DNA from: Takakia lepidozioides
Lineage: Eukaryota; Streptophyta; Takakiopsida; Takakiales; Takakiaceae
Direction of reading: 5' to 3'
DNA: 64,000 bases
Assembly: GCA_030704615.1 (NCBI GenBank)
Contig: CM060734.1
Coordinates: forward strand, 20,648,001 to 20,712,000
Part shown: piece after piece, positions 31,960-41,815 of the stretch
Position numbering within the stretch: position 1 is the stretch's first letter
Layout of the letters: each line of letters opens with the position of its first letter
Translations under genes and position numbers: made by a program
Notes under the pieces: generated by a model
Databases searched by the model: none
Seen by the model: only the letters and a program-made list of their open reading frames with translations
Told to the model about the DNA's origin: nothing

Positions 31960-33270
31960 AGGTGTACTTCAACCTGACCACATCACGTTGGTTTGTGGGG
32001 GCAAAGCATGTGCGAGCATGGCAGCGGGCTGGAAAAGGGCAAAGACTTCCATGGTGACATCTTCAAAGCGCGAATTGTACCAGGTATGATTCTGAGCAGT
32101 GCCCTGCTGGACATGTATGCCAAATGCGAGCATGCTACCTCTGAAAACGGGCGCAAAGTTCCTGGGTGACATCGTCAAGGCTGGAATTGTACTAGATGTC
32201 ATTCTGAGCACTGCCATGCAGCACATGTATGCCAAATGTGAGCCTGGCAGCCCTAGAACTGGGCAAAGAGGTCCATGGTGACATCGTCAAAGCTGGAATT
32301 GTACCAGATCTGATTCTGAGCACTGCCCTCGTGGACATGTATGCCAAATGTAAGCCTAACAGCCCTGGAAAAGAGAGCAGAGGCCATGGTGACATCGTCA
32401 AATTAGCTGGAACGTACCATATGTGATTCTGAACACAAGTTTAGGCAAGCCTGGCCGCCCTGGAAAAGGGAGTAGAGGTCCATGGTGACATTGTCAAAAC
32501 TGGAACTATACACCAAATCTGATTGTGAACACTGCCTTGGTGACATGTATGCCAAATGTGAGTCTGATAGCTGTGGAATGGACGGACAGGTCCACAGTGA
32601 TATTGTCAAAGCTGAAATGTACCAGATGTCATTCTGAACTCTGCTCTGGTGGACATCTATGCCAAATGCGAGCCTGGCAGCCCTGGAAAATGGAGCAGAT
32701 CCATGGTGTCAATGTCAAAGCTGGAATTGTACCACATGTCATTTGAACTATGCTCAAGTGGACATGTATGCCCAATGCGAGCCTGGCAGCTCTGGGAAAG
32801 GGCACAGAGGTCCATCATAGGTCCTGCATGGGTAGATGATCAACTGGAAGCTGCAGAAGCAGCGGCACAATTGATAAAATTAGACACTGATAATCAAGGT
32901 ACCTTGTTCAACACATTTCACCCTGTTTTTCGGCCCTAAATTTTCATGTTGAATTCTGCAAGTTAGCTGGTTGAGTGGATCTTGGCCTGACAGGTCCATG
33001 GTGACATGGTGGCCGTGTTTCTGAACCTCTGCACAATCAGGTGCGCAATCCTGCTGTTTCTCTGGCCGTGAATGACTAGAGAGACATAAAAAGAGAGAGC
33101 ACAAGATGTCATCCTGAACATTGCTCTGGTGGCCATGTATGCTAAATGTGGGAGCATTGAGGATGCCAAGGGAGTATGGCTGAACGAGATGTGGTGTCGT
33201 GGAATGCGATGCTTGCAGGGTGTGCAGAGGAGGAGCGCGGGATGGGGCTTTGGAGACCTGAAAGCAAATG
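31960..33270 (+). pseudogene. second PPR-derived repeat array
   Basis: Eight units of about 110 bp (GKEVHGDIVKAGIVP-like, then ILSTALVDMYAKC-like) run from 32,030 to 32,830. They lack the second half of the PPR motif. An OSB-PDF unit (PAWVDDQLEAAEAAAQLIK) interrupts at about 32,820-32,990. PPR sequence then resumes (33,105-33,270: MYAKCGSIEDAKG, WLNEMWCRGMRCLQG in shifted frame). Almost every unit is in a different frame, so nothing is translatable as a PPR protein. It is a PPR-derived satellite inside the CACTA interval. Confidence 0.7.
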
Positions 33271-33369
33271 ATGGGGAAAGTGGTGAAGGTACCTTCTTCA
33301 ACATATTTTCCCTGCTAGTGTTTGCTTTGACAATTCTAGGCTGTCATTGTCACCTGCTAGCAGCAAGGC

Positions 33370-33790
33370 GAGGATGTATGCATGATTTGTGCAGAGGCAT
33401 GGATAGCTGAAGGAGCAGGGATTTCGTGTGGGCCCAGATTCATCCAAGAGGGCTAGATTTCAAGCACAAGATTACTTGTGACTCCTTGTGGATCAATAGC
33501 TACAAGAAACCTGCATGGGTAGATGGTCAACTGGCAGCAGCGGCACAAGTGATAAAATCAGGCACTGCTAATGAAGGCATCTTCTTCAACACGTTTCACC
33601 CTGTTTTCCCTCTTATCAGAATCGGCCCTAAATTGCCATGTTCAATTCTGCAAGTTAGCTGGTTGAGTGAATCTAGTTTGGAGTGACTTTGACATGATAC
33701 TGCCAATGTGACAACAGGGAAGTATCAAAAAACAGGTAACAGAGATGAGGAGAAGCTGTGGAACAAATACTTATATGAGCCCAGTCACTG
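33370..33790 (+). repeat. OSB PDF-motif repeat unit
   Basis: The best-preserved second half: DFKHKITCDSLWINSYKKPA, then WVDGQLAAAAQVIK (33,450-33,560), open through to 33,686. It is followed by the shared 3' block and a first-half-like GTCACTGATGGGTCAACCGG. Confidence 0.6.
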
Positions 33791-34780
33791 ATGGGTCAAC
33801 CGGGGCAGAAAGGTGAATGCCTGCTACATTTCAGAGAGTAGCAGACGCAATTCAGCATAGCGCCTAGTGTGCTACGCTGAGTTGGGTGTTTCCTATTCCA
33901 AATGTAGGCTGTCATTGTCATTTGTTAGCAGCAAGGCAAGGATGAATACTTGATTTGTGCAGAGGCATGGATAGCTGAAGGAGTAGAGATAGAGTGTGGG
34001 TGACGCAGGGTGCTGGGCAGTGGGCAAGACGTCTTTGTATAAACGTGAGTGACCTTCCTATCCTCCTGGCTCTCATTTTTAGTGCATGTTTCTTTGTGAA
34101 GTATCTAACTTCCCCAACACACACCAACCTATTTGCTTTGGTTTGTTTAGGAGTCCATGGGATAGAAGTTACCATAAACAACACTGGCATTGGTTTTTCA
34201 TATATGGTATTAGATAATTCTCTTAATTGTTTCCGCCTTGGCAGGTTGCTCAGTGACCTTCCCTGGACGCTTTGGGGTATAGTAAGTGAGTGTCTCACAA
34301 TGCAATGTTGCTTGGTGCATCTTATGCAAGAACTTGGAAAACAAAACAGATGTCCTTGCTGTAGTGATTCTTAAAGCCATGCAAGCCCTAGTTTTTTATG
34401 GGTTGCAGATTGATGGAATACACGAGTAGTTAGAAGATTTGGGTGAACACTTTTCAAAGTGTTACAGTTAGACAATATAATTCACATGAGAACATGTGAC
34501 TATTTTATGTATTTTTAGATCGCGACAAAAATGATAATAATAAATAGATTGATAAATAGAGATGGTGTACAATCTCTTGGTTTTGCTCAGCTTGTTGCTG
34601 TTATGTTTTGCTGCCTTGTCCTGTTTGTATTATATATTATATTTCATTGTTGTAATAGACATGTATATGACTTCTATCATAGTCATAATAATGACTACAT
34701 CTATTTTCACTCTCCAATAGTACTACACCACGCTGTAGAAATACAAATATGTAAAAAGAAATAGCAATATACCCAAAAAA
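33791..34780. other. no gene recognised
   Basis: A 126-codon plus-strand frame at 33,994-34,374 has hydrophobic stretches but no recognisable family, and the flanking sequence is repeat-derived. The AT-rich part (34,500-34,780) leads into the CACTA right terminal region. Confidence 0.3.
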
Positions 34781-35179
34781 TCACCCATCATGACACATGG
34801 CAATCTGCTGAGGGACCACGTGTAAAAACTGCAACACGCCACGTGTTGCAATCGGATTAGCACGCCCGTAGTCATAGTTCACTCTCATGGAGAGCGAACA
34901 CTCTGCCACGTGTCATTTTCTGTATCAAGCACGTGTCACTCTTGCACAGCCGCTGACATGGACTACACTGTCCGTTCAGTCATTCGTAAAGCCAACGTGT
35001 ATGACTACCCCCACAGCTACTCAGGCGCCATGTCACAGCCAGCCTAGAGAGTCATATATGCCATGTCACAACTGACTAGGCTTTTACGTCTTCAGAATCG
35101 GGAAGTCGTAAATGGCTTCCATAACTGCATTTGCAGTCATAACACAGAGACGTAAAAGCCGCAATCTGTTGTAGTGATT

Positions 35180-35570
35180 ACCTGACTACAGACACAAGCA
35201 ACACACACAATAGGTCCTCTTGGGTTCATGGTCAGTCAAATCCTCCATGGGTCATGACACAAGGTCGAGGACAATGTGGTGAGGGCACCTTCTTCTTCAA
35301 CCTATTTCAGCCTATTTTGCCCTCTCATCATACTCAGCCCTGAATTTGCATATTGAATTCTGTTAGTTAGCTCGTTGGGTGGATCTATGGTGGTTTGGAG
35401 CGACTTCGACAAGTTATTGCCAATGTGCCAGCAGGAAAGTACCCAAAAATAGATGATAGAGATGAAGATAAGCTTTTTGTCTCCATTGTCCCACCATTGA
35501 CTAGGGTCGGAAAAGTGTTCATTCCAAAGCTGAGGGACCAGGGATAGAGGTCCAGATTCATGACAAAGGT
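35180..35570 (+). repeat. OSB-associated repeat unit continuing after the CACTA element
   Basis: ACCTGACTACAGACACAAGC and GGTCATGACACAAGGTCGAGG match 5,510-5,600, continuing the sequence interrupted at 24,029. It is followed by a degenerate WW-containing block near 35,490-35,560. Confidence 0.55.
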
Positions 35571-35739
35571 AGTTTCTATCCCTTGATACAAACTACAGGT
35601 TGTTCCCCCACATTCCACCTTTTTTCCTTCTGCCTATGTGTTCTAACAGAATCTATATCTTTCAATGAGCATTTGTTACCCGTGTTTCATATCACTGGGA
35701 TGTTTAAATGAGACCTTGCTCTAAACATAGGTACAATCA

Positions 35740-35973
35740 AGGAGGCGGGTAGTGCCGACAGCCTTGGGAATTACGCTAGTCCGGGGTTACCAGACAATTG
35801 ATGTCGACCTTTATCTGCCTAACATACGTTGGTTCATTGAGCAGCAAATTACACTTATTGGCAAGGGCCAGGTGGACTATGCCCGTGTAGTGCGTCATGT
35901 CTTGCAAGAGTTCTCAGCCAAATTTTCCTACTTTGTTGGTCAGGCAAGTCTTGTTTTCCCATTGGAAGACTAG
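35740..35973 (+). pseudogene. topoisomerase III (type IA) exon fragment
   Basis: The frame reads VVPTALGITLVRGYQTIDVD, then FIEQQITLIGKGQVDYARVV and FSAKFSYFV. This matches the region just before the C-terminal zinc segment of eukaryotic topoisomerase III, most like the beta type. The enzyme relaxes and decatenates DNA (and RNA) with RecQ-type partners. This is an isolated exon. The catalytic Tyr region is not in the window. Its natural continuation lies on the opposite strand at 36,230-36,470, so the locus is rearranged. Confidence 0.65.
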
Positions 35974-36229
35974 GGATCTACCTCTATCCCTGGTCCCTCA
36001 GCCCATCAATATATACTGAACCTTATAGCCTAATTGCCATTGGCTGTGCGCAAAAGCTATGATGGGTGGAAGACCCCACTGCACAGGGACATGACCTTCT
36101 GCCACGTCATGATGAGTATCTATGGTGGTAAACCTCACAACCGGCCTCTCAAGGTTTAGTATCCTGCAGGTGAGAGCTACATGGTAGCCGATCATCACCA
36201 GGAATAAACAATGAGTAGATCTATTAAGA

Positions 36230-36470
36230 AATAGTGTTTGCATGAGTGTGAGGGTGAGATGTCTATGGACTTCAACAGCCTGTAAGGATAGAGTATCTTG
36301 ATGGAGCCATTTTGTGGGAGGGCATGAACCTCTTCATATGAAGAGCAGTAAAGACGTGAGGGCCTCATGGCAATGTATTTCATGTAGCGAGCACACTTCC
36401 CACACTTGCTTAACGGTTTTCCTAACTCAACCAATGGGGAGAACTGGGCTTCAAACAAGGCATCCATCCG
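36230..36470 (-). pseudogene. topoisomerase III zinc-segment exon, inverted
   Basis: Minus-strand reading MDALFEAQFSPLVELGKPLS, then KCGKCARYMKYIAMRPSRLY, then CSSYEEVHALPQNGSIK. In topoisomerase III beta this follows directly after the FSYFV segment. The fourth zinc-binding Cys is Tyr here (CSSY). Sequence after IKILYP departs from the family. Opposite orientation to 35,740-35,973 points to an inversion of part of a gene copy. Confidence 0.65.
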
Positions 36471-36519
36471 CTCTTTCTACCCACATATATAGGAACATTG
36501 CTTTCAATGCAACCTGAGC

Positions 36520-38100
36520 TACAAGAAATTCTTGGAGTAGATGGTCAACTGGAAATAGCAACGGCAACAGCACAATTGATAGAACAAGATACTGCTAATG
36601 AAGGCACCTTCCTCAACACATTTCCCCCTGTTTTTCCCTGTTATCAGAGTTGTCCCTAAATTTCCATGTTGAATTCTGCAAGTGAGCTCGTTGGTGGATC
36701 TATGGTGGTTTTGGAGTGATTTTCACATGTTACTGCCAATGTGGCAACAAGAAAGTATCGAAAAACAGATAACAGAGACAAGGAGAAGCTCTGGAATGAA
36801 CACGGTTCCGACCACAGTCAAGGGTGGAACGAGCAGGGCATCAAGGTGAATGCCTGTTGGAAGCACAAGCCATCATAGGAACTAGTGTGGTAAGTATGGT
36901 TGGGGTGTTTGCTAGAAGAAATGTAGGCTGTCATTGTCAGCTGCTAGCAGCAAGGATGTATGCATGATTTCTGCAGAGGCATGGATTGCTGAAGGAGCGG
37001 GGATAGAGTTTGGGTCCAGATTCATCCAAGAGGGCCGGATTTCAAGCCCAAGATTACCTATGATTCCCTGTGGACGGATAGCTAAAGAAACCTGCATGGG
37101 TAGATGGTCAACTGGAAGCCGCAGCAGCAGCGACACAATTGATAGAATCAGGCACCACTAATGAAGGCACCTTCTTCAACACATTTCACCCTGTTTTTCC
37201 TTCTTATCAGAATCGGCCCTAAATTGAATTCTGCAAGTTAGCTGGTTGAGTGAATCTAGTTTGGAGTGGCTTTGACATGATATTGCCAATGTGACAATAG
37301 GAAAGTATCAAAATAGAGGCAAATGAGATGAGGAGAAGCTGGGAATGAATACGCTCCTGACCCCAGTCAATGATGGGACAACCGAGGCAAAAAGGTGAAT
37401 GCTTGTTAGATTACAGAGAGTAGAAGACGTAATTCAGCATATGAGCTAGTGTGATAAGCTGAGTTGGGTGTTTCGTAGAACAAATCTAATGCTTGTTCGA
37501 CTACACAAAGAAGCACTAGTTGCAATTCAGAAATGGAACTACTGTTATAAGTAGGGTTGGGGTATTTGCTGGAAGAACTTCACGCTGTCAATATCAGCTG
37601 CTAGCAGCAAGGTTGAGGGATGTATTCTTGATTTGTACACGGGCAGGGATAGCTGAAGGACCAGGGATAGAGGTCCAGATTCATGTTTGAGTTCAGGCTG
37701 AGGGATCAATAGCTACAAGAAATCTGCTGAAGTAGATGGTCAAGTGGAAACAGCAGCGGCAGCAGCACAATTGATAGAACAAGGAACTGCTAATGAAGGC
37801 ACCTTCCTCAACACATTTCCCCCTGTTTTCCCCTGTTATCAAAGTCGTCCCTAGATTTGTTGAATTCTGCAAGTTAGCTTGTTGGTGGATCTATGGTGGT
37901 TTTGGAGTGATTTTGACATGTTACTACCAATGTGGCAACAGGAAAGTATCGAAAAACAAATAATAGAGACGAGGAGAAGCTCTAGAATGAATATGTTTTC
38001 GACCGCAGTCAAGGGTGGAACAATCGAGGCAAAAAGGTGAATGCCTGTTGGAAGCGCAAGTCAGCATAGGAACTAGTGTGATAAGTAGGGTTGGGTTGTT
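36520..38100 (+). repeat. OSB PDF-motif repeat units, at least four degenerate copies
   Basis: Second-half units start near 36,525, 37,030 (PDFKPKITYDSLW) and 37,685. First-half units (DPSQWWDNRGKKVN-like) lie near 37,355-37,400 and 37,985-38,035. Between them is the shared linker with CTGTCATTGTCAGCTGCTAG and GCAGGGATAGCTGAAGGA. The alternation of first and second halves suggests a two-exon unit separated by an intron-like linker that was duplicated as a whole. Confidence 0.6.
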
Positions 38101-38629
38101 TGCCTGGTTGACTGGAGGACACCCCTGAGAAAATCTTGAAGTCCTTTATTTCCCAATGCTAGGAATGCTAATCTTGTCCAGATTTTGTTGTAGTGTCCCA
38201 CATACGCAAAGCATTGGATTGCACTAGTTGTTTGAAAATAGAGTCCTTGATTCTAGTAGTACTATAACTGTAGTATTACTACAACACTTCAGCCCATGTG
38301 TGGGCTTGCTTATTTTTCGCCTCAAGCAGCAATTGAGGCTTGCATTTTTGGACCTTGTAGCCTTTGAGGTGTCCATTGAGACATTTGTCTCATTTGGATT
38401 TTGGTAATATGATTTACAGGGCTTCTATTCCCCTATAGCTCTCTATTTTAATTCTCCTTGTGTACATTGCCTTATGCAAAAAAAAAACTTTGGTTCCGTT
38501 ATGTTTTATATTGGAATTTTCACAATGTAATGAAGAACTTCAATTATTTAATCAAAATTTATTTTTAAGAGAAAATATTAAAATTAAAAAATAAAAGCAA
38601 TGGTAATTATTTGAAAAAACCTTTTGATG

Positions 38630-39010
38630 ACACGTGTCAATCATAACATGTGTTATCCCGGGAGTCGCTGCCCAAAGTCATATATGTCAGTCATGAACAC
38701 TTTTATTTCCGCCCTTCTCTGTATGACACATGTCCAAATATGGAAGAGGCACGTGTTGCCCGATTGGAGCTCCTTGATCGCGCTGACATGGACTACTTTA
38801 GTCATAAAACCCAGTCGTGGCCCATGACTATGAGCAGGCAGCTGATGTGCCACGTCAACAGACAGCTGCATGACTGGCCTTTACGATTGCATGTCACTTA
38901 CGACTGAAATGTCACAACTGACAGGGTTTTGTCACTGGGTAGTGAGACAGTCATAAATTGCTCATATAGCTACAACACAACAGTCGTAAAAGCCTGAATT
39001 TGTTGTAGTG
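38630..39010. mobile_element. CACTA-like terminal region (right end)
   Basis: Ends AGCCTGAATTTGTTGTAGTG at 39,010, the reverse complement of a CACTACAACAAATTCAGGC terminus. ACACGTGTC, GACACATGTCC and GTCATAAA words fill the preceding 370 bp. The next base starts a different gene fragment. The left end was not found. Confidence 0.55.
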
Positions 39011-39439
39011 GAAGGTGGCATTGTGGAAACTCGAATTGTCAGCCCTGAACGAGATGATGTTGCGAGGGCATACGTCATTCCATACGATACGAAGCGTGGC
39101 TACAGAGTCTTTGGACTTCAAGTGTCATCCTCGAATGTGTCGACATCTCATACTCCACCGACTGCCGCATCCATTTTTGGCCCACGTGTTGCGAAGACTG
39201 AGAGTATTCAAATTTTAAGTGACGATGATGAAGACTGTATGGTGGTAGGCAGCAGACGAACATACTCCGCACCTCCGCACATGTGTGCTCAATCCGCGGA
39301 GGACGACGATGCAGTTGAAGTGCATGCCGAAGCGTCCCCGACCAAAGCCGCAGTTGAAGAAAATCTATGGTGGAGGTTTTACAGCTCCTTCAGAGCAGCA
39401 CCACATCCCGCAGTGAGCTTTCAAGGATCGACTTTCTGA
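39011..39439 (+). pseudogene. gene fragment with acidic SIM-like motif, copy B
   Basis: A 143-codon open frame begins directly at the CACTA border: VETRIVSPERDDVARAYVIP, VFGLQVSSSNVSTSHTPP, then ESIQILSDDDEDCMVVGSRR and a low-complexity tail. IQIL followed by acidic residues has the form of a SUMO-interacting motif. The layout parallels 3,450-3,800. The N-terminal part is cut off by the transposon and the function is unknown. Confidence 0.45.
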
Positions 39440-39589
39440 GTATTCAAATTGTGAAGGTGAACCATTTACCCAGAAGAGTAGATGGAGACATTGTGTACAA
39501 GTTGCCGCCGTTAGAAAAGACCACTGCAGCGGGAGATACTTACGGACCAGGGCAAGGAGTGTTGTAACCAGCTCCTTACGATAATTTGC

Positions 39590-39800
39590 TTCAATACTAG
39601 TGTGAAGCATGTTACTACAGCCCCTTACCATCCCCTCATGGAGCGCTTCAACCAAACTCTTTGTCAAATGTTGGAGAAGAATGGCGCACTCACCAGGTAG
39701 TGGGATACCTTTCTTCCCCCTCTTCTTTTTGCTTATCGCACCGCCGTGCATGCTAGCACCAAGAAGACTCATTTTGAGCTGTTGTATGGTTGCTCTTGTG
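39590..39800 (+). mobile_element. Ty3-type integrase fragment
   Basis: Reading YHPLMERFNQTLCQMLEKNG, a TAG, then WDTFLPPLLFAYRTAVHAS, KKTHFELLYG. This is the end of an integrase catalytic core, including the Glu of the DDE triad in MERFN. It is followed by the CATGAGC repeat. No LTRs are visible. Confidence 0.75.
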
Positions 39801-39804
39801 ATTC

Positions 39805-39920
39805 TTGGGGGCTGCTATTTCATGAGCCATGAGCGGCATGAGCCATGAGCAGACTCGTAACTGCCGAAAAAAACATGAGCAGGATTTTTTTTCACAAATG
39901 ATTGTCCACGGGAATAGGGT
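39805..39920. repeat. CATGAGC-rich dispersed repeat (partner 530-620)
   Basis: Same order of blocks as at 530-620: GGCTGCTATTTCATGAGC, A-run, GTCCACGG-GAATAGGG. Confidence 0.5.
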
Positions 39921-40442
39921 ATAAGGATCCACGATCATAGGGGGACAAGGACCTCCCAATGAAGGAGGTTGGGCAATGTTTTTTAAATTCCATATTGAAA
40001 CTCCAAAGTTTAAATTCATCGTCATGGTTCTGGATGAACTATATATTGTCCGGAGGGAGGATGATAGCCAATCGCGAGCCCCACGGATGGAAACGCGGCG
40101 CCCTATTTCCATCCGGTGGGAGTTGGATGAAACCTTCTGTGAGGGAGAGAAGCAGGGGTGGCACCCAACCTGAGGCCCTCGGATGGAAATGCGGCGCCGA
40201 ACTTCCATCCAGGGTGGGTTGGATGAAATGGTCTCGGGGGAAGAGAGGACGACTTGGCACCAAACTTCATCCCCCCGGACGGAAATGTGCAGGAATGAGC
40301 AGGAATGTGTAGTCGGATGAGAATTGCGGAGCATATTTGCATGGCACGGTTGGAAACTGAAACGACTACATTTATGGAGCCGCCAATCTTCATCCGTGCA
40401 AAGTCCAGTTAGGGGGGGATTCAAATCTGTGCTGGAGTATAA

Positions 40443-41125
40443 GTGACGAAGGGCAACGTTTGGAAACTCATTCTCATCTCCATACACATCTCCTGCCTGC
40501 TGCAGTACTTTTCCTTCAGCGTCCTCCGCGATTCTTTTGCAAGGATGTCGTGCTGCCGCAATCCTGCGGACTGCCCTTATCATGGCCGTGATCATGCAAT
40601 GTTCACACCGAAATCGGGAGACGTCATTGTCTGGCTCACAGTTTTCACAGACGCTTCTGGAGTGAAGCAGGAATCATTGAGCGCAATGGAGTATTTGGTG
40701 GACTATTACAGTTTCGAGCGGGGTGAGGGTGACAGTCTATTGAACCCGTGGGCCCTGTACATCGTTGACCTCGACATACCAAGCTATGGTGGGCGGCCGG
40801 ACAGATCACGCACTGCCATGCTTTGGCGCTGGAACTGCTGCCAGTGGACCTTGGAGGACTGCGTCAGGAAGAACTATATTCGTGAACGAGTCCGCTCCAA
40901 ATACCCACCGTATGGGGATATTCGCCTTTGTTTCGAGGACGAATCGCAGGGCACATGAGGCCCACAGTGAAAATCTCCATGTTTGATGGTGGTAGCATCG
41001 ATGGGCATGACATTGTCGTCACCTCCACCAAGGGCACCAGCATGACAGCAATGCAGTTTACTTGGAGGAGCCGCGTCACACCTGACCTCGTCTTCAGGCA
41101 TATTGAAGTTCCTTCTACCTGGTGA
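40443..41125 (+). CDS. GDxxV-family protein, copy B (most complete)
   Basis: A continuous frame runs from an ATG at 40,443 to TGA at 40,958. The better start may be the ATG at 40,545 (MSCCRNPADCPYHG), since the preceding 30 residues look like leader or intron. It contains GDVIVWLTVFTDASGVKQES, WALYIVDLDIPSYGG and CCQWTLEDCVRKNY. After a one-base shift the reading continues (KISMFDGGSIDGHDIVV, DLVFRHIEVPSTW) to TGA at 41,123-41,125. A Cys/His-rich N-terminus (CC, C, H) could bind metal. The family is unrecognised. AATAAA follows at 41,211, then palindromic array B, then the convergent ParB/methyltransferase gene. Confidence 0.45.
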
Positions 41126-41210
41126 CCTCCATTCAGTGGGCATAAGGGTTTAGATTTGTATGGACCATATGTGGTGTAGACTTGCTTAATGTGAGACACT
41201 GTGATCGATT

Positions 41211-41216
41211 AATAAA
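41211..41216 (+). promoter_or_regulatory. polyadenylation signal AATAAA
   Basis: AATAAAACAA lies 86 bases after the presumed stop of GDxxV copy B, matching the position of the signals in copies A and C. Confidence 0.45.
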
Positions 41217-41439
41217 ACAACCCATCGTCCCCTCACTTCTGTGAAATGTGCATCTTCAGGTTGATTGTATTTTATGCACTGCTATTTTCTGGCCCACGGT
41301 GGAGAATTTGTGATGTCATTTATACAATGTCTCTCTCCACATCAATCAATAGAAGATATTGTCTGTTTCTATCCATTCTGTGAGGAAAGCCATGGGTTTT
41401 GGGCATCCACATCGCAAGAGGCACATGCCCAAGTGGCCC

Positions 41440-41815
41440 CGGTTGGGAAATGCGGCACCGCATTTCCCTTATTCCCCTGCATATACGTCGGGAAGCTTCA
41501 CCTATGACGTGCATGTCGTCCGGAAATGCGGCGCTGCATTTTCGTCTCCGGAACGAAAATGGGTGCGCAGGTTCACATCTTTATGGCATGCGTTTTGGAG
41601 ATGCGGCACCGCATTTCCATATTGGACATGGAAATGCGGCACCGCATTTCCGTCCCGTGCAAGGAATTGCGGTACCGGATTTCCATCTCCAATATGGAAA
41701 TGCGGTGCCGCATTTCTGTTTTTGTGTGGATGTCCGGAACCTCATTTCCTGCTTATGGATGGAAATGCGGCACCGCATTTCCTTGTCCTTATCGGAAATG
41801 TGCTTTGCTCCGTCC
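41440..41815. repeat. palindromic minisatellite array B
   Basis: Seven units at about 41,449, 41,522, 41,602, 41,631, 41,665, 41,697 and 41,761. Arms GGAAATGCGG and CCGCATTTCC flank a two-base centre (CA, CG, TA or TG). Sequences between units differ, unlike the more regular array C. It lies between the 3' ends of two convergent genes. Confidence 0.85.

Larger units (their letters stand above)
24030..35176. mobile_element. CACTA-type DNA transposon with nested insertions
   Basis: The left end CACTACAACAGATTGCGGC (24,030) and the right end, its reverse complement (35,158-35,176), match over about 24 bp. Both sides are flanked by ATT (24,027-24,029 and 35,177-35,179), a 3-bp duplication as expected for CACTA elements. 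The joined flanks restore the sequence seen uninterrupted at 5,485-5,520 (CACAGACCAATCTGACATT, then ACCTGACTACA), which is an empty-site copy elsewhere in the window. Removing the nested Ty3 element leaves about 4.85 kb. I see no transposase gene. Both ends carry CATGACT and CACGTGTC subterminal words. Interior 31.2-34 kb is PPR/OSB-derived and may be captured sequence. Confidence 0.7.

Noticed and set aside
38281-38310. TACTACAACACTTCAGCCC as the left end matching the CACTA right end at 39,010
   Set aside because: It needs a gap and several mismatches, and the flanking triplets (TAT and GAA) do not form a target duplication.
41440-41815. Palindromic arrays as a CRISPR array
   Set aside because: Units are palindromes with variable spacing in a spliced eukaryotic context, spacers are themselves related between units in arrays A and C, and no cas genes are present.
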